Assembly (NCBI GenBank): GCA_963575645.1
Contig: OY754468.1
Span: 23,336,465 to 23,400,464, forward strand
DNA length: 64,000 bases
From: Xanthostigma xanthostigma
Lineage: Eukaryota; Arthropoda; Insecta; Raphidioptera; Raphidiidae
Direction: 5' to 3'
Shown here: piece by piece, positions 1 to 11,856 of the stretch
Layout: each line of letters opens with the position of its first letter
Numbering within the stretch: the stretch's first letter is position 1
Position numbers and translations under genes: made by a program
Notes under the pieces: generated by a model
Database searches by the model: none
What the model saw: only the letters and a program-made list of their open reading frames with translations
What the model was told of the DNA's origin: nothing

Positions 1-1272
1 GTACTCTCTTTTATGATATAAAAATGAGTTTATAGAAATACCCGAGTCAAAATTCACGTCCTAATATCAGCCTCGAAACACTCCGTATTGAGTGTCTCGA
101 GGGTGAAAATAGTACTTTCTGTACCGGTTAATGCATGTAATACTAGAATACTAATATCACCCTCAAATGTGTAACTTTGTCCGTTTCTCAACATTCTAGG
201 AGCTTTTTAGGTCTTTAAAAGACCTAATCCCCTGCCACCACTAACCTAAAGGTAGTGAAAAAAAGCAATTCAATGGAAGGGCCAGCAACTGAAGCTCAAA
301 TTATTTAAATAATTATTCATCATACGCGCATATTTTGAAATTATTAGAAATCGTCGAAAAATAATAAGCGTGCTAATGACGTTAATTTTTTACGAAGAGC
401 TAAATGAAAAATACAAAATTAATTCATTTGTTCCTCACTATTTTTATATTCCTTAATTACATCTTTACTTGAACTTGATTTATTCATTATAATTGCTTAA
501 TAGTATTCCTATAGTTTAGTCTATTCTAACTTAAAATACCTATCTATACTTATATCTATCTTATATTTAAAATTGAAATAAACACGTGGGTCATTTAAAA
601 AGTCTGTGTGGGTCAGTGTCTGATCAACGGGTCATAAAGCTTGTGTCCGCACAAAATTCAAGAGGTACTAAAATATATTTTGTATTTTTTTGTGAAGAAA
701 ACCAAAAATCAAATGATGTTTACAGAATTTTATCTTTTTCGATAAAGATAAATTATGTTCAATCAGAACATTGTACCAATTGTCCAGTGCAAAACGTTGT
801 CGGTCATTTTTAGAAACACTCTGTATAATTAATCAATTCTTTAATAACCTAAGATCTATTATGTCGTTGAAGTTTAAACTCAACTAACCTGCAATTATCA
901 AAGACAAATAATCCGTGTGTTTGCACAATTTCACCATATCCTAATTTGTTCACAATGATCGAGTATAATCTCTTAATCAATAATTTCGGCCTTTCATAAT
1001 TTCTTAATCAATAGTTTTGACCTTTCAGGACTATATCTACATACAAATCTATGATCACAAAACAAAACTACATATGTCGAATTTTCAATGCAATAAGCTT
1101 AACGGTGGATTTTGCCATCCATTTCTTTCGATGTTTCGGTTATGCATTTTTCGTTGCAAAAGCATTGATACTATGCCGTCGATCATTACATGCATTGGTA
1201 ATGCAAAAATGGACAAATAGTATATTACACTACAAGGTCAGAAAGTTTGAGATGGGGAGTCACATTGCGTTA
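1..1272. other. AT-rich, no gene recognised
   Basis: No coding region, RNA gene or classified element is recognised here. A short imperfect hairpin (about 12 of 13 bp paired) lies near 72-105 around the motif ctcgaaacactc. Open reading frames of 67-77 codons at 586-1284 have no recognisable motif and overlap in different frames, so I treat them as chance. Confidence 0.5.
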
Positions 1273-1273
1273 T

Positions 1274-1806
1274 ATATGAATTGATTTATAAGTTGATTCT
1301 CTATTTTTAACAGCGTGCAGAAATCAAATAGACGACCGAATATTTTAAATAACTTTTTCTATCAAAACTCAAAAATAAGAGAGAAACAGCCGTTCAAAGT
1401 TTAATGAAATTTTTTTAATTTTATTTAATTAATTCAAAAGCCCGGTTAACACACGCGAATAAATGATAGCACGAATCGGAAAAGCAAATAATTCTCTAAA
1501 GGCTCTTGTCGCTACCACAAGTATGTACAGAAGCATGGCTACGACGCACTCATCTTTGTTTCCAACAAAACGGGGACAGCATCGAACAATTTCTGTGAAT
1601 ACTTGACAATGACATAACATATTTCCATAGTGACATAACATAACGCCAGGACCGACATCAAAGTTTGATAAAATTTAATAAAACTTTGAAAGCCCGTTTC
1701 TCTTTCATTTTTGAGTTTTGATAAAAAATTTATTTTAAATATTTGTTCATCTATTTGATTTCTACTCGCTGTTCAAAAAAAGAATCAACTTAAAGATCAG
1801 CCTGCA
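1274..1806. mobile_element. Long-TIR MITE, copy 1 (TA-type)
   Basis: Inverted repeats of roughly 115-125 bp face each other at the two ends. They share agttgattct near the outer edge and ctcaaaaat further in. The same element occurs at 41619-42141, where the ends are cleaner and flanked by TA. Here the outermost bases have drifted, so the limits are approximate. The middle carries a diverged frame (about 70 codons on the minus strand) that is shared with the second copy. That shows it is part of the element, but I do not recognise a protein. A TA-flanked non-autonomous DNA transposon is the best reading. Confidence 0.75.
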
Positions 1807-2571
1807 TATAGGTCGAGCAAAAACGTCACATTTGTTCATAATGACAAATCTCCGAGTTGGCCTTTCGCGAAGTTCACAAAACGCGCTTAAAGTTATTTTA
1901 CCTCAAAATATCCAAAAATGCAACTTGTATAATTTTGCCTTGTGGTCACGGATATAATAGTTACAAAGTACACACTGTGGTAAACGGTAGAGGTTAAGGG
2001 TATTGAGCAATGTGCGGGTGTTATATAATACTGTGTAGTCTGTAGTTTTGGTAGTTGGCTAGTGCTTGGTGGCAGTCACACTAGGTGCTCCCCTCGAGAC
2101 AAACAGAGATGATAAGATTAGTTCGAGTTCACTGAATTGAGGGCAGCAGGAGTGTGCTGCCGCCGAAACAGGATGATAACGTGTCGTCAGTGTAGTGTTT
2201 CGAGGCTGGCTGACGCATGGCAGTGTGTCTTAACTTAATACAGGGACGGTGCACAGTGGAGCAGATTTACTTAAACCAGGCTAAAACTCGAGATATGAGT
2301 CTTAAAAGTTGATACATAACTTGTCAGTGGCTTAGAACGAAACAGTTTTGTCTAAGAAATCAAAATGTTGAAATGAAGTTGATATACAATTCACAGCCTT
2401 TTGGGAATTTGTTTGTGAGGCTTCACTGAATGAGTTTAGAAGTGGTAAAAATTTTAAATCACACGGAAATAAATAAAAAAACTCGGGTCGCAGTGCGAAA
2501 CCCTGCCGACAATATAGTGTATTTGCTATTATAGGCAGTGTGGCTCCCTTATATATACTTAACTTTATTTT
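1807..2571. other. Unexplained; GC-richer patch at 1970-2270
   Basis: No element or gene is recognised. About 300 bp near 1970-2270 has visibly higher GC and fewer homopolymers than its surroundings and could be a non-coding exon or an old element. No open frame, splice pair or known motif supports either choice. Confidence 0.35.
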
Positions 2572-2700
2572 TGAACAAAATAAAAAATTTAACCCCTTAA
2601 TACACCCCTTAAAATAATATTTTTTCTTAATTTTAATATTGTTATCAATACGACAAATTAAATTCACCCTTCACTAAATAAGATCCATATCTACAACATC
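2572..2700 (-). repeat. Retroposon 3' part with A-rich tail (minus strand)
   Basis: Read on the minus strand, this matches the 3' half of the segment inserted at 32390-32636: the shared run includes gtgaatttaatttgt and then an A-rich tract. The A-rich end and the target duplication seen at the other locus suggest a LINE- or SINE-type retroposon. Its 5' side here merges into the tandem duplication that follows. Confidence 0.5.
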
Positions 2701-3008
2701 AAACATCAAAAATAGTTTTTGTTTTTTTTTTTTTGAAATTTCCGAAGTGCCGTCACTGGTGCTATATAATATAACGTGTGACAATGCTACAAACCAACAA
2801 TATGTCTTATAGTTGCCTTGTCCTCATGGCGCAAATTAAATTCACCCTTCACTAAATAAGATCCATATCTACAACATCAAACATCAAAAATAGTTTTTGT
2901 TTTTTTTTTTTGAAATTTCCGAAGTGCCGTCACTGGTGCTATATAATATAACGTGTGACAATGCTACAAACCAACAATATGTCTTATAGTTGCCTTGTCC
3001 TCATGGCG
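2654..3008. repeat. Two-copy tandem duplication, 178-bp unit
   Basis: Unit 1 is 2654-2831 and unit 2 is 2832-3008. They are virtually identical apart from the length of an internal poly-T run. Both begin caaattaaattcaccc and end with tcctcatggcg. Near identity points to a young duplication. The first 40 bases belong to the retroposon tail next door, so the duplication arose after that insertion. Confidence 0.9.
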
Positions 3009-3503
3009 TATGGCGACGTGCTTACGTTTATATCTTTTCCCTTGATGCACTGATATGTAAAATAACTTGGAAGAAGATTTGAGAAACCATATGCTTTCTT
3101 TATTTCAGTAGCGTTTCAACTGCGATTGTATAAAGATGCGACATTTAGAAAATACAAAATTATAATATTCGCTTATACTTCAAATCAGCAGATCTACAAC
3201 TAGTCTGAAAAAAGATCGTTCATTAATTCCAATTGCTTCCTAATGTAGTTGAATAAGAATCTGTGAAAGATTAAATATTAAGAAGCGCTGTACAAAATAA
3301 TTATAATAATAATATATTTTGTGACGATTATATGTCAATTCAAGGTTGTACAGTATGTACCTTCAAATTGAAAAGTTTATCTCGAGTCAGATTTATGTAA
3401 CTATAGAAAAGCAACGGTAGGATTAACTTTTGTAGAGACTATACATTCAAAAATGAATATTTTCAATTACCAATTAAACAATTCTACATTTGTAGAAGTG
3501 ATT

Positions 3504-3960
3504 TTTATTATATAGGTATCCGGTCACGCATTGTAGTGGCTCAGTTTGGAATGCGTGTGTTGCTGTTACGTTCAACTCATGCCGCTCCCGTTCCCGTAAA
3601 ATATTAAGTATAGGCGCGTGTGTTGCTTTGACTTTTAAGAAATGGCGCTGTATCCAACAAATAACGCTTCCGTTGCCATAAAATATTTAGTATAACGTGT
3701 GTTGTTTTAACTTCTAACAAATGACGCTGTATTTAACAAATAGCGCTCCCGTTGCCGCAAAATATTTAGAAAGCATGTGTTGCTTTTACGTTCAACAGAT
3801 GCTGTTTTTCAAAAAGTATGTTTTAACCTGTCACAAGTGTAACATCTATATGATAGGTACATAAAAACTTGCGCATATTCTAATACAACGTTGTATCAAA
3901 ATTTCAAAGAAATCGATGAAGAACTTTCGGAGTTTTAAGATTTTTAACAAACCAATATTT
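3504..3960 (+). repeat. Dispersed repeat with internal ~80-bp tandem units
   Basis: A related copy lies at 30660-30970. Both start with a ccggtcac motif, carry units built around cgttgccgtaaaatattt and tgttgct..cgttcaaca, and end with a stretch resembling retrotransposon 3' tails (gaaatcgatgaagaac, then cggagttt). In this copy the unit is repeated about three times at a spacing of 79-80 bp (anchors near 3584, 3664 and 3743). The family is not classified. Confidence 0.65.
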
Positions 3961-4849
3961 ATATTTTTATTTATATGCAAAGATAATACAACTACCTAAT
4001 ATAAAATTTGAATTGTTTCTAAAAAAAATACTATTTTACGAACGCCACTGTCTCATTCTATTCTCATACTATTGTCTATGTATGAGAATCTATATTTTAC
4101 GACGGCAACAACCAAAACAAGGGTTAGTTTTGCATAATATTATAAAGGCTCATAATAATTGTGGTCATATAAACGGCTGTGACGACACAGACGGTCAAAC
4201 AAAGATGTTCATAGTTAACATTTGTATGTGTGCGACAAAGCAAGAATACATTAAACAGGCGTCGCGCGTAAAATGCTTTTGTCTCGTTGAGCAGTGCACA
4301 CATTTGTGTATGTACTTAGGATTGATATTATCTCTTGCTTGAGCAATTAAATCCATGACTCGGTTATTTGTTAGAGTGTGGTCTCAGTGCAGAACCTTGG
4401 GGTATGCTTATATATCCGGTAGTATGTAGTTACAACGGTCGACTGTAAGTGACACAAAAATATGTCCTTTATTTTTTATTACTCATGACCGGTGCAAACA
4501 GAATACGGTTACCATTCTCTCTATAGCTGAACTCACGAAATTGAGCAATTTATTTCGTAATAGAAAGTTTTCGTTTAGTTCTTAAAGGAAAATCAACCAA
4601 GTTCAATCACAGACTGTGATTGAACTTGGTTATAGTGCACAAACCATTTCGAGTCCTTTTCGGTCACCTCTATGTCCGAGACTATTTACGTTACAGAGCT
4701 GAATTTTGTCGGGGGGTTAAGGTTACAATACAAAAACATAGCAATTCAAATTTAATACGATTAGGTGGAATACTTTCCAAAATATGAATGTTCAAAAGTC
4801 ACGATTTTAGACATTCACTAATTGACTCACTGACTGATAGATCATCATA
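3961..4849. other. No gene; one exact hairpin
   Basis: Apart from the hairpin at 4595-4631, listed separately, nothing is recognised. The 109-codon open frame at 4013-4342 has no motif and an unlikely composition for a protein. Confidence 0.4.
4595..4631. repeat. Exact 18-bp inverted repeat, 1-nt centre
   Basis: The arm aaccaagttcaatcacag is followed by a single base and then by its exact reverse complement. It could be a cruciform or an excision/fold-back scar. The loop is too small for a microRNA precursor. Confidence 0.9.
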
Positions 4850-5475
4850 ACTAACAAACGTCTGGCCGGTGTTGGGAGACATTGACACGAATGCATCAAC
4901 CGGTCGTCCGAAGACTACTCACGTCTGGTCAAGGATGGAATATACGTGACATATGATATCCTAAAACATCGGTATCGATCTATCAGTAGTACACAGAACG
5001 GCGGCATGCGGCTTTGTGTACCAAACTTATTGCCTGAAGAACGCAAAAGACGGGTTTGCAACACAAAAGTGCCGGCGGAATTGCGCGTCACGACCGATGT
5101 TTGACCCACGCGGTGGCGAGAGGATATAAATAGAATGGCCTGCAGTGAGTAGAGAAGTGACGATTTGGACGCGGTGCCGTGAAGACGTAGATAAGATTGC
5201 ATAAATAAATGGTGCCGTGCAGTTTTATATAAATTTACATAAATAAATTATAAGTGTGAAGTGTTTTAATGTACGGATAGACTATTAATAGTGACATTGA
5301 TTTCTTATTTTATTACAGTGGTTTTTTTCTGTTACGGTATTGTCTTATTTTACTTTACAAGAGAAGTACTTTTAGTTTGTTTATTTACCTGTTTGTTATT
5401 TGTGTTTGTGAACGTGTTTTATGAGTGTAAATAAATATTCTCTAATAAAAAAAAAAACAGTTTTGTTACAATATT
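4850..5475 (+). mobile_element. LTR-like fossil (solo LTR or LTR fragment)
   Basis: The stretch has the parts expected of an LTR: a TATA box (tataaata) near 5124, A-rich polyadenylation-like motifs about 300 bp later, and a terminus ending gttttgttacaat. The same terminus closes the LTR-like segments at 38200-38870 (plus) and, in reverse, 11728-11850 and 26143-26330. No internal retroelement genes are seen beside it. The left limit is not defined. It is an old remnant, tentatively of Ty3/gypsy-like LTR type. Confidence 0.4.
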
Positions 5476-6535
5476 AGGTGTCTAGATAATATTTAAATGT
5501 AATAAGTAAAAATATAACTTTATAAAAAGTATTGAAACCTCACCAAAAACATAAATATGAAAAAAGGATCAGGTTCTTAAAGGTGTAAGAATTTATGCTA
5601 GCAGGGTTAAAATTTTCACTTTCTGTGTGACTAGTTAATAAAAACATTAACGGAGTTCATTTAATCTGCCGTCCTAAATATCCAGAACATGAGCATCTAT
5701 ACAGAATAAAATATAATATCTGCCCGATAAACGGGAGCATTACTAATATCTGTATAATCAGATATCAGACGGAATTTTAGCGGCCTTCAGACTGAACCCA
5801 GCGGCACTACTTTAGATATTTGTGTGAATGTGTGTGTGTGAGTACGTGGCTGCAGAACAAAATGGACATCGATCCGCGCAAGACAACAGTAAAATTGACT
5901 AACACTGAAAGAGATGCCAAGAAGTCATAAAAACTTTTCAAACTATAAATTTTATATCAATCCTATTAAAGTGGTGTTATTAAACAAGATAATTTAAAGT
6001 ATTCGTCCATTCAATATTTTATAATGGGCCCTATTCTGCTAGCTGCAGTTTTATTCCAGTTATGAAACTGATATAGGACATAAACTACAAATTTATTAGC
6101 AAAGACTAAAATATTTTCTTATTTATAATGCATCGACTTTTTATAAAAGGCAGTAGTTCATCGTGAAAGGAGTAAGATGGTAAATGCACTGATGGCGAAT
6201 ACCTACACAGAAAGAGAATATTAACAAAAATAGTTTTCAGTATGAGAAAAAAATATAATACTGCCAATATTCGAACCTTAAATATCATGTCAAATCTTTA
6301 AATATTTCGGAAATGTTACATATAAAATCAAATAAAAATTCACTTAATGCTCAATTCTGTCAACCTAGCAAAACAGCGAGCAAACAAGCAAGCTGCGTAT
6401 GAAGCGAAACTAGCAGCGCTCGCTACCAACCACCAAGCAGGATACCATTCATGGCAGTCTACACGACTCCAAGTAAGCAAGCGAGCTCGAAATACTGCAT
6501 CGTGTGAAGGGGCCTTTAGATACGGAAAATTTAAG
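5476..6535. other. No gene recognised
   Basis: The 66-codon frame at 6347-6547 is alanine- and lysine-rich but has no family signature. Its last part (tcgtgtgaaggggcctt) resembles the end of the PIF-like MITE family listed at 13208 and 19434, so a worn copy of that MITE is more likely than a gene. Confidence 0.4.
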
Positions 6536-6665
6536 TACTATTTATAATATTATTTTATAATAATAATAATTTTTTATTCCTTCACATAATATATACAATG
6601 CATTTTACAACTAAATTATTGAGGATTTCCTGCCCAACTTGAAGAACCAGTGCTAGGGCATTGAA
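6536..6665 (-). mobile_element. LINE 3' tail fragment (minus strand)
   Basis: An (ATT)n tract lies next to a segment that contains gaaccagtgctagggca. The reverse complement of that segment appears at 62790-62880, also beside an AT-rich tail. A shared unique stretch ending in a simple A/T microsatellite is typical of the 3' end of a non-LTR retrotransposon. No coding part remains. Confidence 0.5.
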
Positions 6666-7289
6666 TTTATTATTTCGTTTTTTCTTCCTTTTTAGGTACT
6701 TACGAGTATATCCATGTCTACTTTTTAACAAATTGTTTGTTATAATATTAAAGAAGACCCAAATCCGGACTGAATGGTAAATCTATTAAATTATAATTTT
6801 TGTCAATATATCTACTTTCGCGCTATATGGGAGCTAGATCGCTTATAAATATCTATATTGTTGGTTCTTAAACTCATTTTTCTCGAAAATCGTAGATATT
6901 AGGTCAATCAAACAAAACAACCTTTTTTGTTACTGTCAGAAATAGGTTACAATCATTGCGTAGGATGGCATCATATTCGCTTACTTTCGGCCAGAAAACA
7001 ATTTCCCAGGGGACGAAATCCCCTCACTTTTGATCTGCTAATGGGCAACATTTATTTTTCGTCACTGGCACGCAAACAAAGTATAATATTACTGTCATGC
7101 TTTACTATAAGATTTGAGTGTATTGCTCGTTCTTAACATAACTTCACAGAACCTACTTCTTGACTTACATAAGATGTTTTTATATTGTCCGAAATGCCCA
7201 CACGACTTCAAAGCAACACAATACAACAAAATTGTCCTTATACGTATAATAACTCATGTATTTTCAACACCATTTAATTTCAGCTGATT
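6666..7289. other. No gene recognised
   Basis: The stretch is AT-rich. Open frames are short and without motifs, and no inverted or direct repeat stands out. Confidence 0.4.
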
Positions 7290-7450
7290 TTATTCACGTA
7301 TTTTCAAGTTTTCAGTCCCTACTTCTCACGCAAAGTATTTCCTCTCACGCTACTCAGTCAATGGAAAAATACGTTTGATAATGTTAAACCTCAATAAACA
7401 ATGTTTTCTTTCTGATTGGTCTACTCTTATGACTGCCACGAAGTAAAGAT
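7290..7450 (-). repeat. Dispersed repeat, pair with 16560-16760
   Basis: The reverse complement of this stretch reappears at 16560-16760. Shared runs include caatggaaaaatacgtt and tctgattggtct. The family is not classified, and inverted ends were not seen in either copy. Confidence 0.6.
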
Positions 7451-8214
7451 GACGGAGAAGTTGAAAATATATAAGTTGAGTAGTACCGACAGATTGAAAA
7501 TACTGTATGTTTCCAATATACAATTATTTTCAGTGTGAAAATTAACAAGTGTACTGATTGTAAGTAAAAAACACGTTAACCAGTTTAATCGGACGTTTAG
7601 GTTTTCTAAAAGAGAACTATGAGTTGCACAGACAGAAGGATTAATAAGAAGTAGGTACCACCAGCTAGGAGAGCCTTTCTTTGTTGTGTGAACCCTTAAG
7701 CGTAATGTTACAAACACCAGTAGAGAGATTATTACTCCAAGTAGAGTAAATTAACTGATAAACCATGCACAGCAGTAATAAACACAAAATGCTCCAATTA
7801 TCCAAGGCTAGACAGGTCACATATAAATTCTGCATAACATTCTGTGATCGCAAGTAGTGGCGCCATTTCGATTCGACGAGAAACAACTAATCTCGTTCTC
7901 GTCTTATTATTTTCTCGAGGGTGCCTTTCTCTTTTAGATAACTCAATATTCCGTCTCTCGTACAGTATCGAAAATTATTTATCTGCAATGGTTATAAAAT
8001 GCAACATGCTGGCTTCGTGTAATAAGTTCGTTTAGTTACCGTGGATGCATAGTTTTGTTTCCTTTCAGGGCTAACTGCAGGGTCTACTGATCTCTAACGA
8101 ACTGGTTATCAGCGCCATGCAGTATTGGCACGTAAACTAAAATGCACCTAAATGCGCATGCGCATAATTACATTTTCTGAATGTTTGTAAGTTCATTCCA
8201 ATCAGCCAGTTCCG
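7451..8214. other. No gene recognised
   Basis: The 96- and 73-codon minus-strand frames here overlap each other and show no conserved motif. No repeat partner within the window was found. Confidence 0.35.
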
Positions 8215-8404
8215 AACATACATACATATAAGGTTCGTTCCAAGCAACCAGCAAACGGTTCCGAAACCGTCACCCGCATGCGCAGTAGGTAAAACGTGTT
8301 CTAAAATCGCCACTAACAGCTTCGTTTTACCTAGTGCGCATGCGGGTGACGGTTTCGGAACCGTTTGCTGGTTGCTTGGAACGAACCTTATATGTATGTA
8401 TGTT
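8215..8404. mobile_element. Foldback element with ~83-bp arms
   Basis: Arms at about 8215-8297 and 8322-8404 are reverse complements with only a mismatch or so. They run from aacatacatacatataagg at the outside to taggtaaaacg at the inside. The core ccgtcacccgcatgcgcag is also found in the foldback at 20567-20814, so the two are related. It is a non-autonomous foldback or MITE with a loop of about 24 bp. Confidence 0.85.
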
Positions 8405-9204
8405 TCTTTCACTTGACGCACGCGCGCTCAAGTTTATTTTAGTTCTCAGACTATATCAACTTGTTCCATGTTTCTGAAGTTTTTTTAGTACATATTAACT
8501 ATTCAAATAGTATAGACATCAGTGTCTCGACCTAATTTTAGTTGAAATTTTTGATTATTAAAATATTATTAACATTTACAATCTCCATTTGCATTGAGGC
8601 CCTGAGGATGAAAATATAATTGTCGAAACGTTGGCCACAAGCGATACTCTGGTAAAACTTAGTTTCTCAATTGTTCCTCAACCAAATTAAATCTCCTTCA
8701 AATTAAAATAATAATTTGATATTTCAATTAATAGTCTAGATTTATTGTTTTAAAAAATAATTTCCAAAAAAATGCGTCTAATTTATTTTCGATTGTATAT
8801 TAACATCTAGAGAAAATTATTTCGATAAAATTCTACACGTTCAGATATAAAAGTCTAACAATATTTTTTAACGCAAGCAGTCAATTATATAGCAGTCTGC
8901 CCTTCGAGTTTAAGATCATTTTGCACGTGCACCAAATTTCATTCAAATCGGATTAAGGGTTTAAGAATTACGGCGAAACAAACATAAAAGAACACAATCA
9001 CCGTTTTACAGTTTTGTTATCGGTATTGGTGATAAAACAATTAGTTTCAAAAACGTCTTCAGTCAGGCATTTACAGATAAAACAGTAAACAATTGAGAGG
9101 ACTGTTGAATAGAATTATATTAATGACGGTTTGTCTGTACCATAGTTATATATGTACTAGCGTTTGTAGATCCGCTAACCTCAAAGATTTAAGGGATGAA
9201 TATG
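8405..9204. other. AT-rich; retroelement-like motifs only
   Basis: At 8603-8632 the string ctgagga, a weak stem and gaaacg has the order of a hammerhead core (see findings). Near 8930-8990 a motif of the type aaatttcattcaaatcgg resembles non-LTR retrotransposon tails. No gene is recognised. Confidence 0.35.
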
Positions 9205-9260
9205 AATGAATGTGTCGGATGGGCCAAGTGATGAGGTCGAATCGGCTGCGCGGTCGATTC
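9205..9260 (+). mobile_element. Possible tRNA-derived SINE head
   Basis: The phrase gggccaagtgatgagg followed 20-odd bases later by ggtcgattcc has the spacing of the A and B boxes of a tRNA-type polymerase III promoter. The B box lacks one base of the consensus and no SINE body is recognised downstream. Confidence 0.3.
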
Positions 9261-9410
9261 CTGCATACAAGACAAATAGATTGGCGTCAGAGGGGTTTTG
9301 TGGTAATACAATACGAAATTGCTACCATCCACACAATTATATTATATACAAATTCACAGACAGGGTACTAGTGAAAATATTGTAATAAAACACGCAAAAC
9401 TGTTCTTTTT

Positions 9411-9640
9411 TAACCGACTTCAACAAAAAGGAGGAGGTTCTATGTTCGTCTGTATATTTTTTTTTTATGTATGTTCACCGATTTCTCCGTCAATTTTTTT
9501 TATTCGAAAGAGTGCACTTCCGAGGTGGTCCCATCGGAACCAAGTCAGGATCTGATGGTGGATCCCGGAGAAATCGAGGGAAACTCAAATTTCAAAGACA
9601 TGCATAATGTTTTTTTATGTATGTTCACCGATTTTTAGTG
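9411..9640 (+). repeat. Common 'accgacttcaa' dispersed repeat
   Basis: It opens with accgacttcaacaaaaagg, aggaggttctatgttcg and a poly-T run, followed by atgtatgttcaccgattt twice. This layout is a familiar multi-copy repeat of insect genomes, usually taken as a retrotransposon tail. A weaker relative is at 61628-61700. Confidence 0.55.
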
Positions 9641-9665
9641 TTAGATTAACACTAAAAAGAGAAAA

Positions 9666-9882
9666 ATAAAATATTTTTAACAAAAAAATTGAACCGACTT
9701 CAAAAAAGGCACTAAAAAGTAAAAAATAATTGCTTATTGAAATGTTTTGGAGTCGGTGTCAGCCAAAAAGAAATCTATTCCGAGAACTACACCGACTCCA
9801 AAACATTTCAATACGCAATTATTTTTTACTTTTTAGTGCCTTTTTTGAAGTCGGTTCAATTTTTTTGTTAAAAATATTTTAT
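9666..9882. mobile_element. Foldback element, ~90-100-bp arms
   Basis: The outer arm ataaaatatttttaac is matched in reverse at 9867-9882, and pairing continues inward through gcactaaaaagt and ggagtcggtgt. The arms carry the same gaccgactt/cactaaaaag vocabulary as the larger foldback at 25171-25688, so both belong to one superfamily. A central loop of about 30 bp is unpaired. Confidence 0.85.
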
Positions 9883-9889
9883 GGTGGTT

Positions 9890-10265
9890 AAGTTTATATA
9901 TTTAGGCACGAAAGAAACGCTACAAACATAAACTCAAAAGTACTTCTCTATAAAAATGCAAAAATGAAATAATAATATAAATAACGAAAAACAAACGAAT
10001 TTCAAAACAACAATAATAACACTAAACTACTATAGTACCTAGAATATTTATATCTCACAAATGTCTATTTATTTCTACATTTACTTAGAATACTTATTTA
10101 TGTCGCGTACTGTTCATTATCACTGACTGTCTAACCTGCCTTCCACGCTAGTGGTTCCGACTACAATTCAAGTATTGTTGTCTACGCGGTTCTGACAGCA
10201 ATGCACTTCCGCCGCCTACAGTGGCGCGTTTCGTTACTATATTATCTATGAAGTACTAAAAACGA
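9890..10265 (-). mobile_element. LTR-like fossil (minus strand)
   Basis: Part of this stretch (acttctct, then aataacga and acaataataacac) lines up with the LTR-like fragment at 26143-26330 in the same orientation. The right edge carries cgtttcgttac, similar to the terminus shared by the other LTR-like pieces. It is a degraded remnant with no internal genes visible. Confidence 0.35.
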
Positions 10266-11727
10266 CATTTCCTTTGTTTTGGGTAAAAGGAAATATAACG
10301 GATTAATTTTAAAGTAATGTATTATACGTAGCTCGAAACAAGCCAAAATCGTAGATCTAGCAGTGATAAGTAATTTTTGCAATTATTATTCAGTCAACCC
10401 ATCGACGGTCAGCCCTTAATGATACACAAATTATTTAATCGGCCAAAACAGTTGCAGGTGAACGCTTGTTCATAAGAACCATGGAGGATAAAAATAAAGG
10501 ACACAATCGTGTATATTGGACACGAGTCAAAAAAAGAACATTTTTTACAGATTTAGTCGCTAGAGGGATACGTAAGGACTTAAGGTCAAAGAAAATAGGG
10601 AGTGCGTGCAAAAAATGCTATATATGAATTTTACAACTCGTTGGCACTCGTTTTTAACATATAATCTATCAGCCTCTCGAAACATAAACTTTACTGTTTT
10701 ATTATAATAATAATAATCTTTATTCATTCATACTGTTTTATAATTGGGCTTTTGAATGAAATTTTTTTTTGTCATAAATGGAAAGATCGTATATAAATTT
10801 TATAACAAAACTATTTTTCTTTTTTTTATTTTCGTTATAATTCAAAAGTTATATCAAATTAAAAATAAATTTTTGTACCCAGTTCCGAGAACGCGCCGAC
10901 ATTTCCCGAACATAATGTGACGTTATAATGGTAATTTATATTATTATAATAATACATGTAGAAGCCATTGATAGTATACTGCGTATATACATTTTAACAT
11001 TATGACGTCACAACCTGTCAAAAACAATTTTAGTGCGTTTGCAGTCACGTGATTTTTTTAATATTTTATCAATTTTAAATTGCTTATAATTAATTTAAAA
11101 AAAGTTTTTTGAAAGTTTTTCGCATCGATTATCAATATTATTTATAGTAAAGTTTTAAAATACAATAAAAAAATCGATAATTATTTTTTTTTCAAAAGCC
11201 TAATTGAAGTTTTTTCGCACATATTATGTAAACTCGAGATAAGAAACTTTTCAAACATCTTTACTCCGTCTAATTTCGACAGGGTCAGTCTATTATATTC
11301 AGTAGTTGGTAACCTAAAATAACGTAAATTGATTTATAGCGAAGCCGCACCTGTATTGAACTGTTAAGACGCTAGATAGTGTGTAGTTCAGTGTAGTGTC
11401 GGTAGTGTTTGTGTGTGCAAACAGTGGTAATTGCAAACCTAAACTATTAAACAGATATCCTCGACTGACTCTTATGTAATTAGGTCGAATGTACCAACAC
11501 ACACACACACACATGCAATTTCCATCTATACTTTGAGTATGTACAATGTACATATTAGACCAATCACCAATCGAGACGAACCCCACTTGCACATATTATT
11601 GTTATGTAGTTCTACGTAGTGCATTACCATAACATCTCAAATATACAAGAGGAGAAATAAAAAAACAAAATCTAGATAAACTAAATTCAAGTAACTATTT
11701 TCAATTAGAGCTGGGACAGTGCTAAAT
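10266..11727. other. No gene; simple repeats
   Basis: An (ATT)n tract near 10701 followed by ctttattcattca resembles a LINE tail on the minus strand. A (CA)n microsatellite lies at about 11497-11513. The rest is AT-rich without recognisable content. Confidence 0.4.
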
Positions 11728-11850
11728 AATATCTTATTGTAACAAAACAGTTCTAGTCCGTGGTGGGAATTATTTATTTACAATAATAAATGTTTAACAA
11801 AACAGTTAAACACACAACGAAAGCGTACTTCTCAAACTAAACAGTAATAA
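11728..11850 (-). mobile_element. LTR-like 3' end (fossil, minus strand)
   Basis: The reverse complement matches 38765-38865 almost throughout, including aagtacgctttcgtt, aacatttattattg and the terminal ttttgttacaat. Only this end is present; the segment stops beside the Penelope-like element that begins at 11857. Confidence 0.5.
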
Positions 11851-11856
11851 TAACTA

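Noticed and set aside
4013-4342. 109-codon plus-strand frame
   Set aside because: No motif, cysteine-rich by chance composition, and no repeat or splice support.
4595-4631. microRNA precursor
   Set aside because: An 18-bp stem with a one-base loop is too tight to be a Drosha/Dicer substrate.
5100-5475. Host promoter at the tataaata box
   Set aside because: The TATA box lies in a segment whose terminus recurs at three other LTR-like fragments, so an LTR origin is more economical.
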